Assembly: GCA_030144725.1 (NCBI GenBank)
Contig: JASKMD010000024.1
Location: forward strand, 7,226,953-7,290,952
Direction of reading: 5' to 3'
Length of the DNA stretch: 64,000 bases
Source: Haematococcus lacustris
Taxonomy: Eukaryota > Chlorophyta > Chlorophyceae > Chlamydomonadales > Haematococcaceae
Shown: positions 55,206 through 64,000 of the stretch, one piece after another
How positions within the stretch are numbered: the first letter of the stretch is position 1
Layout of the letters: each line of letters opens with the position of its first letter
Program-made: the position numbers and the translations under genes
The notes under the pieces: generated by a model
Databases searched by the model: none
What the model was told of the DNA's origin: nothing
What the model saw: the letters and a program-made list of their open reading frames with translations, nothing else

Positions 55206-55590
55206 CTGCCCACTTCAGCTCAGCCTTCTGGTGTGTGTGCCTGTTGCCAGTGCCGGCGCCTGTGCCACACACATCCCCTTTGTTAGGGGTTCATTGTTTT
55301 TTTGTTGTTGGGGTCGTACGCCTTCTTGGTACGCTCAGGGGTGCGGCCTGCGGTGAGGTGCGAAACAAATGTAAGTGACACGACATGTTCACGACATGTT
55401 CACCTAATGCACTCGGTGTAGCGCGGTGTACCTGATGCGGATTGCACAGCGGCGAATGTTCAGCGCTGCTAACAAGTCCCGGTCACCCGGCCTGCGGTGC
55501 AAGGCGGAAGAACACACACTCAGTGTAACTCTCCGTTCACATTCAGGAGACAGCGAGGCGTGCATCTGTGCACCTGTACTGTGCATCTGT
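55205..55590 (-). pseudogene. Fanzor/TnpB-like relic C
   Basis: The minus strand reads SVCSSALHRRPGDRDLLAAL and then NIRRCAIRIR before a stop at 55404. C-x-x-... H-R-R-P-G-D-R-D-x-x-A-A-L-N-I matches the zinc-ribbon/RuvC-III end of TnpB-like proteins (D-R-D-x-N-A-A-x-N-I), with L replacing N. It is a different family from A and B. Only the last ~60 codons are open. The ~190 bp after the stop share a GAGCTGAAGTGGGC segment with the repeats at 12.9-13.0 and 38.96-39.2 kb. Confidence 0.45.
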
Positions 55591-55865
55591 GCACATTACG
55601 CAACCAACCAGGACGGCGATTTTGTGATAGCGGTGGTCGCATTGGTCGAGCTCGCCTGCGCCCATCCTGGAGAGCGGTGCATCGTTGTCGGTATTTGAAG
55701 GGCGTTGGAGGCAGCGGGATGTCGGGGTGCGCGGCCAGCACAGCAGCGACTCCTGCGTACAGATTCCTGCGCCTGCACTGCGACTACGAGTGCGACTGCG
55801 GCTGGTCTTGAAACTTTAGGACCAATAATAGGCTCGCGGAGCAAGCTTGGCGGGCTGAAAGTTGA

Positions 55866-56048
55866 TTGTACTTGCGGCTCGATAACAGGCGCAGTTCTAT
55901 CATTGATGCCACTACTCAACTACTCAGAACAAACGATAGTGAGCAATTGTGGTGTGTCCGCGATCGCTTGCGTCGGCATGGTCTCACGCGCAAGAGTTAT
56001 TGCGCCGCTTGCCAACAGACGTACGTTATTTTGCAGCTGCCGATGTGA
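55866..56048 (+). other. Protein-like open frame with CxxC, unassigned
   Basis: The frame includes LRTNDSEQLWCVRDRLRRHG and ends SYCAACQQTYVILQLPM-stop. Composition is protein-like and it may be a last exon of an unknown or transposon-borne protein, but no partner exons were fixed. Confidence 0.25.
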
Positions 56049-56260
56049 TGAACACTAGCGAAAACGGTGCTTGTAAAGAGTACTTGCGTGAAGAATACCA
56101 CCCCCTTGTTGTGGATACCTGACTTATAGGTGGAGCCCGAACAAGATAGGTGGAGCCCGAACAAGAACCACCGGTAAAGGGTGACGTGTGACGCTGGGTC
56201 GAACAAGACAAAACGAAGGGAGGTGGGGCTGCCAGGCAATAGATGCTGCAGTTACGGAGT

Positions 56261-56460
56261 AGATAGTTGGCAAACATGGAGTGTTAAGCCCGCCTAAAGA
56301 CGCGAGGCCGAGGTCCGAGCGCGTAACAGCCCGAGACCTCAGCCAGAGGCCGCGGAGCGTAGCGACGCGGCCGATGGCTGAGGTCGAGGGCTGTTACGCG
56401 CGAGGACCGAGGCCGAGCGTCTTTAGGCGCGCTTAACACGCACATGTTTGCCAACTATCT
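56261..56460. repeat. 200-bp near-perfect palindrome (P1)
   Basis: The arms run from AGATAGTTGGCAAACATG inward through CTAAAGACGC, GAGGCCGAGG and GTAACAGCC to a GC-rich centre at GCGGAGCGTAGCGACGC, and mirror outwards to CATGTTTGCCAACTATCT. The whole unit could fold into one long hairpin. It is a foldback or MITE-like element related to P2 and P3. Confidence 0.85.
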
Positions 56461-56603
56461 AATGTAGTTGGGTGTTACGCGCGTTTTAACGTTCGTTGAC
56501 GCTAGTTTGGTCATTTTCCAACCCGCTCAAATCTCACATTTCAAAAGTGAGGCGCAGATTTGCCGCAGAAGCCTGGCCTCGCTTGCCGACTTGTGTTTGC
56601 GGC

Positions 56604-56794
56604 ATGGAAGAGCTGCTGGAGTGGCCGAATAGTGGTTCAACACAGCTCTTGGCGCTCTTCGGGCTGGTAAGCCAACCGTACATCAGCGGCTGCTTTGCTA
56701 TTCGCGTTGCTTAACCTGCATTGTTCTACATTTGCAGCCGCACTTATCTCCAGCCCAGCCGAAAAATCAGCCGCTGGTTCAGCCGGAGCTGCAG
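56604..56794 (+). CDS. First two exons of a possible unknown gene
   Basis: Exon 56604-56666 reads MEELLEWPNSGSTQLLALFG plus L and ends at a GTAAGC donor. Exon 56738-56794 reads PHLSPAQPKNQPLVQPELQ and ends at GTGAGC. Both are phase 0 with a good acceptor. A downstream exon may be 57456-57567 (GPFTLLRSDPAISKAQQTS to a stop), separated by palindrome P2. No family is recognised; it could be the N-terminus of a mobile-element protein. Confidence 0.3.
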
Positions 56795-57064
56795 GTGAGC
56801 TAGTTGCTTTAGCTCTAGTTGTGTTTTAGTTCCGTTTTCATGCGTTATAATAGTTAATAGCCTGCTGTTTAAGAGACTTAGTTGCCTATTATGCTCTTAA
56901 AAACGCGGGACGCGGGCCATTTTAGAAAAGTGCATAGCTGGTTCAAACTAACGACCATCCCGCGTGCTACCACGCCCCGCCCTTCGCTCCAAAACAATGT
57001 GTTGCTCCAGAAATGCGGCTTCGCCGCACAGAATGTAGCCACAACGCACCAAAAACGGAACTAA

Positions 57065-57269
57065 ATTAGATAGTGGCAGCGCCCGGGGCGTTTTAGGCCC
57101 CCAAAAACACTCGGCCTCGGCGCTGGAGCGTAACAGCTCTCGACCTCAGCCAGCAGCCGCGTCGCTACGCTCCGCGGCTGCTGGCTTCGGTCTCGAGCTG
57201 TTACGCTCCAGCGCCTCGGCCTCGCGTTTTTAGGGCGCCTAAAACTACCGGCGCTTCCACTATCTACTA
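57065..57269. repeat. Second palindrome (P2)
   Basis: The outer arms are TAGATAGTGGCAGCGCC on the left and GGCGCTTCCACTATCTA on the right, with inner CTCGGCCTCGGCGCTGGAGC and its mirror, and a centre at GTCGCTACGCTCCGCGG. Same architecture and core as P1, with diverged arms. Confidence 0.8.
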
Positions 57270-57736
57270 CTTAGTCTTTCTACAGTAGCTCGTACAGTAG
57301 CAGTGCTCGTAGTCGCTTCTTCCGCTGCTCCACAATTTGCAGCGGGCCAGGCATGCGGTGACGTCCGCCTAGCTGCAGCTAGTGGACGAGCAGGTGATGT
57401 GCTGCGGAGCTGGTTTGTCGGAAGACGAACGGTGTACATCTGTACTGTGCGTGTGCGCAGGACCGTTCACGCTGTTACGGTCTGACCCGGCTATCAGCAA
57501 GGCTCAGCAAACAAGCACGGTGAACAAGAAGACGAAGGACACGGAGATGTGCCATTTGCAGCGCTGAATAGTGTTTATGTTAATGGCGCTCCTGTGCCTC
57601 CTGGTTTTTTTGGGGTGAGCTGTATGCACAGCCTAGGGACTGCTAGCTTGCATAGCCTAGGAATAGTTGCCATGCTTGCCTTAGCTTGCCTTTTCTTGCT
57701 TTGCCTCTAGCCTTCATGTGGCGGTAAGAGTTGTAT

Positions 57737-57813
57737 GTTTGGTGTGCGTGTGTTTGTGCGTGCGTGTGCGTGCGTGCGCGTGTGTGTGCGTGTGCGTGCG
57801 TGTGTGTGCTTGG

Positions 57814-57852
<39 letters not shown>

Positions 57853-58095
57853 GTGTGTGCATGTGTGTGTGTGCTTGGTGTGTGCGTGTGCGGTGTGTGT
57901 GTGCGCGTGCGCATGTGTGTGAGTGCGTGTGCGTGTGTGAGTGGGCTGCGTGTGCGTGTGTGAATGCGTGGCGGGTTGTGTGTGTGTGCGTGAGCGTGGT
58001 GCCAGCTCCGTGCGTGGTGCCGAGCTGGCAGCAAGCGTGTGCGTGGTGTGTGTGTGTGCGGCGTGTGTGTGCGCGTGCGTGTGCGTGTGTGGCGG
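57737..58095 (+). repeat. GT/GC alternating purine-pyrimidine tract
   Basis: About 350 bp of GTGTGCGTGTGCG-type sequence with few interruptions, prone to Z-DNA. Cys/Val-rich or His/Thr-rich open frames through it are artefacts. Confidence 0.9.
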
Positions 58096-58669
58096 GGCTG
58101 CTGTCAGGGTTGTTAGGGCATGTTTCCAGGATGCAAGCCCAACTGTTGCAGCTGCAAGCGTAATAGCTGCCAGCGCAGATCAGCTGCTGCAAGGTGCTTT
58201 GTTTATGCTGAACATGCGTTAGGATTAGAGAGCTTTGGCTGGTGCGACGTCTCTTAAACACGCATGTTTAAATTTTCAAACGGTTCTTAAACAGCGAAAA
58301 GCGTATTTTAAACAGCGAAAAGCGTACCTTAAATAGCACTCACCCCCCTATTATGGCCTCCTAAATGAGCCGTAAATGAGTCTTTAAACGCTAGTAACAC
58401 CCAACTACTACTGGTTTAGCCTGCTGGGAGCATGTAATAGCACCCAGCAGGTGCAGGCAGCAAGGGGTTGGGTCAGGCGTAGGGAGCGACCGCCAGCCTA
58501 GAAGTCTGACTCAGGCGTTCCCAACTACCTGAAAACCACCCCCCTGTGATACGAAGCCCGTATCTCCGCAGCCACTCAGTCAAAAGTATATGTAAACAGT
58601 GCTTTAAACAGAGGAGAGCCACAGCTACGATATGGCAGACGCAGCAAAAACTATCTCGCTCTCAGCGGT

Positions 58670-59206
58670 GCTCAGTGCCTGTCCAAAGATACACATTTGA
58701 ATTCATGCGATTTCGCCACATGCGAGGCGCGCCGCACTAGCACGCTTCGCCACGCTGTTGTGAGTGGCACCTGCAACACGCAGCAGCAGTCGGAACATGT
58801 TTTGCTTTTGGCATGTGGACGCGACGACGGCAGTCGTGACGACTGGATACCACTATGAGCTTTTGGAGCTGCTGCTGGCGCTAGTGCATTACCGGCTGCT
58901 CTACTACGCTTAAACAAGGTGCTAGGTGCAGTACGTGGTGTTATCCCACCTTGCTTTGCTGCCCTCGACTTGTTAGCTGCAGGTGCCCCACGCTTACGGG
59001 ACGTGCTTGCCGCTGCCAGCTGTTGCTGCTGCTGAGGGGGTGCACCAGCAGGCACAGCCAGCTCAGGGGTGGTGCCTGCATGTGTCAGTTGCTGCTAAAG
59101 GGGAGCAGCTGCGGCAAGCTTCCCACGGATGCCGATTGCCAGCCCTTGGCGAGTTGTTTAGTGCATTGAGCTGGGCACTATGCGCCTTGCTCATTCTCTT
59201 CTTCAT
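58670..59206 (-). CDS. Possible short basic Gln/Ala-rich protein
   Basis: From an ATG at 59206 the minus strand reads MKKRMSKAHSAQLNALNNSP. After a likely short intron or frameshift near 59100 it continues PAGAPPQQQQQLAAASTSRK, RGAPAANKSRAAKQGGITPR and a Lys/Arg-rich stretch. An intron near 58770 (CAG before VPLTTAWRS) would add a final exon ending near 58672. It is basic and disordered, with no domain I recognise. It may be the N-terminus of a transposon-borne protein. Confidence 0.25.
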
Positions 59207-59218
59207 GGTTAGGGAATG

Positions 59219-59500
59219 AGAGGGGGTGGGTGAGTTGCTGAGCGGGGCTACGGGTGAAGGAGAGGTAGGGGAGAGTGGTTGGGGGAGGTAGGGGATGAGG
59301 CTGAGGTAGGGGAGGCTGAGGTAGGGGAGGTAGGGGAGGTAGGGGAGGTAGGGGTGATGTAGGGGAGGTAGGGGAGGTAGGGGAGGGTAGGGGAGGCTGA
59401 GGTAGGGAAGGTAGGCTGAGGTAGGCTGAGGTAGGGAAGGCGGGTGAAGGAGAGGTAGGGGAGAGGTGGGAGGCGAGGAGAAGGAGAGGTAGAAGGGAGG
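59219..59500 (+). repeat. Purine-rich GGGGAGGTA minisatellite
   Basis: Tandem GGGGAGGTA units with GGCTGAGGTA variants; one strand is almost all purine. No coding support. Confidence 0.9.
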
Positions 59501-59704
59501 ACGTCGGACATTTTCCCCCGGGTCATCGAAACCTCTCAATTGTCGCGAAATCGATGGGGTCATCGAAATGGGATCGATTTGTTAGTTGCATACCCTCCCG
59601 GTGCAGTTGAGATCAAGCACCGGGATCGTAGGGTGTGCCTGCCAGCGGCCCGGCCGCGATGAGTGCGAGTGTGACTGCCGTATTTAGGGCAGACACCTGG
59701 CAGA

Positions 59705-59845
59705 CGTAGGCACCCTGAACTGGTGTCCGCGTCTGCCCGTGCTCTTCCAACAGGTAGGCGCAAGGTTGCGCGCTAGCAGTTGTGGCAGATCAATGTAACT
59801 ACCCTGAACTGGTGTCCGCGTCTGCCCGTGCTCTTCCAACAGGTT
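59705..59845. repeat. Duplicated ~47-bp unit in the copia leader/LTR
   Basis: A segment containing CTGAACTGGTGTCCGCGTCT and CCCGTGCTCTTCCAACAGGT occurs twice about 85 bp apart, just upstream of the copia polyprotein. It probably lies in the 5' LTR or leader. The exact LTR ends and primer-binding site could not be fixed. Confidence 0.6.
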
Positions 59846-59928
59846 ATGGGCCCACGCGCTGACGCGCGATAGGACTCCAGTGAGTTGCTGGCTAGGGTTC
59901 GTGTGGTTGACAGCCGAGTCGACCAGCG

Positions 59929-61035
59929 ATGGCAACTAATCCCCCAATCTCTGGCAATTTTCCCACCATTCTCGATGACGACAACTGGCCAATCTGGAGC
60001 ATCCGCACCGAAGGCCTGCTGGTCGAAGCAGGTCTCTGGTCCGTAGTCGAAGACGGCGTCACCCCCTTGCCCACCGCGCCAGCACCTAACGCCACTCAGG
60101 AGGAGCGGGCAGCGTATGCTGCAGATCTAGCCCGATCCCGTGCAGACAGCGCGCAGGACCGCAAAGCCCAAGCCTTTCTCCAGCGGCACGTATCCAATCT
60201 CCACATCTTCACTGTCAAGCACGCGAACTCAGCGCAAGACGCCTGGCAAACCCTCGAATCCCAGTTCACCGAATCGTCAGTCGCGCGACAGTCGCAACTC
60301 CAGCAGCGACTCAGCACCCTGCGCATGGAATCAGGCGAGTCAGTAGCGCGCTTCTTTGCGCGTCTGCAGCAGCTGCTAACAGAGCTGGAAGCCTGCAACT
60401 GTGAGACCTCTGAATCCACGGTGGTACTCGCCATTTTGGCAGCTCTGCCGCCTGAGTACGAGGGCACAGTCGAAAGACTGCGCTATGATCAGACCAGCGC
60501 AGATCTGAAGGTCGAGCGCATCAAGCGAGTGCTGCTGAACAAGGAGGCTGACCTACTCAGCAAGCAGATGCAGCAGCAACTCAGCACCTCCTCATCCTCA
60601 CTCTGGTCCTACTCCTCCCCTTCTGACAGCAGGGGAGCCGGTAGTTCAGGCGGACAGGGGGGCAGGGGCAGGTCCAGGTTTCCTCAGCAGCACCGTGAGC
60701 AGCAGAACACAGCACAGCAGCAGCTACCCAGAGCACAGTCGCCTGACAGGTCCACCAGGGATGTCAGCTCACATGCTCACCTCACCTGCAACTACTGTGC
60801 TAAGCCAGGTCACATCATGTCTGAATGCTTCACCTTTGACAGGGATCAGCGCAACCGCATGAAGACCCTGTTCAGCAACCCTGTCAGGCCCAGCAGCCCA
60901 AGCAGACGACCCAGCCCAGGCAGGAGCTCTAGCCCAGCCAGATCATCCAGCCCCAGCAGAGGCAGGGCCCAGACACCTGGCAGGGCAGCAGCTCAGAGCC
61001 CATCCAGGGGAGCCAGCCTGTTCACCTACTCCACT

Positions 61036-61066
<31 letters not shown>

Positions 61067-62669
61067 ACTTTGATGATGTCCTCATGCAGATGGTGCAGCC
61101 CAGACTGAACTTCAACAGCGACCTGTACAGCCCCTTCTGCATTGACTCAGGTGCCTCACAGCATATTCTGAAAGACCTGCAGTTCTTCTACAACTACACA
61201 GCCTTTGCGCCAGACAAGCACAGGCCTGTTAAGCTGGCAGCTGAAGGCCACAAGGTCTGGGCAGTTGGGTCTGGCAGTGTGTTTCTCAGCACCAAGCGTG
61301 GCTCCTGGTTCCTCAACCATGCCTTGTATGTTCCTGACAGCAAGCAGAACTTCATCTCAGTGGCAGCTGCAACAGAGCAGGGCAGCAGCTTTCTATTCCG
61401 TGGAGATCTGTGCCAGATCAGCATCAACCAGTTTGGCAGCATGCTCAGGGTCAACGCGCACAAGATCAGAGACTCATACATCCTGGCAGCTGTTCCCATG
61501 CCAGACGGCCCTGACACAGACTCAGATGAGGAGCAGGGTGCTAAGCTGTACAACGTCCAGCAGTCTGCACTACAGCCTGACCACAGGATTCGGCTGGAGC
61601 CTCTGACCAATGTGGCTGCGCCCTCTGCCAACAGCGCCACCTCCAACTCTCCTCAGGTGTGGCACCAGCGTCTGTGTCATGCCTCCTATAATGCTCTGGC
61701 ACGCATGCAGTCAGAAGGCATGGTGTCAGGGGTACCCATCACAGCTGCACAGTTCCGAGCAGCTGCTTCTGATCCAGCTGTGTGTGTAGGCTGTGTCAAA
61801 GGCAAGCAGCACAAGAATGTCGCATTCGCAGGACCTTCCCCCAATGCAGCACCAGTGACAGCTCCCTTAGGGCTGATCCACATGGATGTCTGTGGCCCCA
61901 TGCACGCCAGTGCCAGGGATGGCAGCCTGTATGTGGCAACTTTCCTTGATGAACACACCAAGCTGTCAGTGTGTATGCCCATCAGCAGCAAGGCTCAAGT
62001 ACCTGACATAGTTAGGACAGTCATTGAAGAGCTTGAGACCCAGTCAGGTTTCCGCTGCAAGGCCATCCGCACAGACAATGGAACAGAGTATGTCAACAGC
62101 CGCATGAAAGAGTACTGCCGCAGCAAGGGCATAGTACACCAGCACTCAGCCCCTTACAGCCCACAGCAGAATGGTGCAGCTGAACGCTTGAACAGGACTA
62201 TCTTTGAGAAGGCTCGCAGCATCATTCACTCAGCAGACATATCTCTCAGCTTCTGGGCTCATGCAGTCAAGTTTGCCAACCATGTCAGATGCTTGCTACC
62301 TGTGTCAGGCCAGCCACTCACACCTTGGGAAGCCTTCTATGGTGTCAAGCCTGATCTGTCAGGTCTCAGAGTGTTTGGCTGCAGAGTCTGGCTCCATGTT
62401 CCTGACCACCAGCGCAGCAAGCTACAGGCCAAGTCTGTTGAGGGCCTGTTCTTAGGCTATGAGCCTGGCTCTAAAGCATACAGAGTGCTGGTCAACGGCC
62501 GAGAGACATGCAGCAAGGACATAGTGTTTGATGAACTGTCAGTCCTGCAGCCTACTCGCCAGCAAGACCAGGCAGCACAGCCTGTGTTTCTCTTACCCCT
62601 CCCACCCAGCCCTAACGACCCCTCTGAGCCACTGACCCCAGTAGCTCCTGCTGAGGGGGGCAACAGCCT

Positions 62670-62707
<38 letters not shown>

Positions 62708-64000
62708 CCAGCAGCAGCAGCTCTGAGGACAGTGGGAGCAGCAGCAGCATCAGCAGGCCAGGCAGCAGTGCACAGCGACCACGGTCCAGACCGCTGGAAG
62801 GCATAGGGGCACATCAGCAGGACAGCAACAGCTCAGACTCTCCACCCAGTGAGCAAGAACCCAGTGAGCAAGTCAGCCTGACTGCCAGATATGAGCCAGG
62901 ATCTCACATGTGGCACCAACAGCAACTAGAGTTCATCAACAGACTACCCAGACCAGGAATAGGCAGATTCAGTCTTCGACCCATGCCTCTAGCCAGGGAG
63001 ACAGTGGGAGCACAGCCAGTCGCACCAGTAGCAGCGTCAGCACCAGCAGCAGCAAGGCCAGCAGCACCAGCTGCAGCATCAGCAGCACCAGCAGTAGCAC
63101 CAGCATCAGCAAGACGAGCAGCACCAGCAGCTGCAGCACCAGCATCAGCAAGACCAGCAGCACCAGCCGCAGCACCCTCAGCAGCCAGACCTGCAGCACC
63201 AGCAGCAGCACCAGCTGTGCACCCATCTGCACCCATGCCTGACGCACCTGACTCACGGCCCTCTTCACCTGAGGCACCTGGTGCACCCCAGCCACGGCGC
63301 AACCCACCAAGGGACCGACGCCCACCACTCAGGATTAGGCAGCCTGAGCTGAATGCCATGACTGTGTCAGACTCTCCCATCAATGACACACCCACTGTGG
63401 CTGAGGCTTTGGCTGGTCCCATGGCAGACTTGTGGATTGAAGCCATGAATGCTGAGCTGGCCTCCTTGCATGCAAACCAAACATGGTGCCTTGAAGAGCG
63501 TCCTGCCAATGCACGTGTGCTGCCTACCAAATGGGTACTCAAAGTGAAGCGTGATGCTGCAGGGAACATTGAGAAGCTGAAGGCCAGGCTAGTGGCAAAG
63601 GGGTTCTATCAACAATCAGGTGTGGATGTAGGAGACGTCTATGCACCTGTCAGCAAGCATACCACACTGCGCACCCTTCTGGCCAAGGCAGCAGCTGAGG
63701 ACATGGAGATTCACCAGTTAGACTTTGAGACAGCCTTCCTGAACGGCAAGCTAGAGCCAGGGGAGGTCATCTATGTGCAGCAGCCAGAGGGTTTTGAGGA
63801 AGGCAGCACTAACACTGTGTGCCGTTTGCAGAAGGCCCTGTATGGTCTAAGGCAGGCCCCTAGGGCATGGCATGCCAGGCTGTGTGAGGAGCTGCTGAAC
63901 ATGGGCTTCAAGGCCTCTGAGGCAGACCCTGCCCTGTTTACCCTGCAGCTGAGCACTGGCATGGTGTACCTGCTAGTGTATGTGGACGACTGCCTTCTGT
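59929..64000 (+). mobile_element. Ty1/copia retrotransposon Gag-Pol polyprotein (truncated by window)
   Basis: One frame stays open from ATG 59929 to the window end (more than 1,357 codons). Order: Gag region, then a CCHC zinc knuckle C-N-Y-C-A-K-P-G-H-I-M-S-E-C (~60790), aspartic protease FCIDSGASQHI (~residue 406), integrase HHCC (HQRLCH ... CVGC, ~61660-61794), DDE core with HMDVCGPMHA, RTDNGTEYVNS and AAERLNRT, then reverse transcriptase from NQTWCLEERP through AFLNGKLEPG to YVDD (~63979). Integrase before RT defines the copia order. A poly-Gln run (62671-62706) and an Ala/Pro/Ser-rich spacer (about 62990-63230) separate IN and RT. RNase H and the 3' LTR lie outside the window. No stop or frameshift is seen, so the copy may be young. 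Confidence 0.96.

Noticed and set aside
57707..58261. Cys/Val-rich and His/Thr-rich ORFs, or a zinc-finger-like protein
   Set aside because: They result from alternating GT/GC DNA and show no real domain.

Overview
The window is eukaryotic nuclear DNA from a green alga, most likely a chlamydomonadalean (Volvocales). The evidence is: genes broken into 5 to 24 short exons with GT-AG introns, moderately high GC, abundant CTG/CAG and CCTG-type microsatellites, a plastid-type bifunctional AdhE of the kind found in Chlamydomonas, and a dense load of mobile-element relics. From memory, the repeated C-terminal peptide families resemble hypothetical proteins of Haematococcus lacustris; this could not be checked.

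Layout. 1-9.7 kb is repeat-rich: exon remnants of unidentified genes, mobile-element relics, a ~1.26 kb element with perfect 166-bp terminal inverted repeats (7521-8777), and a possible small secreted protein (5782-6066, minus). 9.8-18.4 kb (minus) is a ten-exon gene for a ~1,560-residue disordered/coiled-coil protein. 19.4-20.7 kb holds a mobile element flanked by 17-bp direct repeats. 21.2-22.2 kb (plus) is a compact TAF10-like histone-fold gene. 22.7-28.7 kb (plus) is a 21-exon plastid-targeted aldehyde/alcohol dehydrogenase. 30.1-30.7 kb is a ~590-bp GGTCA array. 31.3-37.4 kb (plus) and 48.2-54.8 kb (minus) are two CAT-type cationic amino acid transporters in inverted orientation. Between them, at 39.4-47.1 kb (plus), lies a ten-exon agmatine iminohydrolase whose introns hold telomere-like, CCCCTG, CCCTGA and CCTG arrays plus three mobile-element relics. 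55-59.5 kb has another relic, two 200-bp palindromes, GT-rich and purine-rich tracts and unassigned exons. 59.9-64 kb is a Ty1/copia polyprotein running off the window.

How genes may work together. The CAT-AIH-CAT block joins uptake of cationic amino acids (arginine is the precursor of agmatine) with the plant-type agmatine to N-carbamoylputrescine step of polyamine synthesis. AdhE serves dark/anoxic fermentation. TAF10 is a general transcription subunit.

The most unusual theme is a set of at least nine relics whose C-terminal peptides carry a D-R-D-x-N-x-x-L-N or D-R-D-x-x-A-A-L-N-I motif, like the third RuvC motif of TnpB/Fanzor nucleases. Several are followed by long conserved non-coding tails. 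If the assignment holds, they are eukaryotic Fanzor-type elements with candidate guide-RNA regions. This is motif-based inference and needs a profile search.
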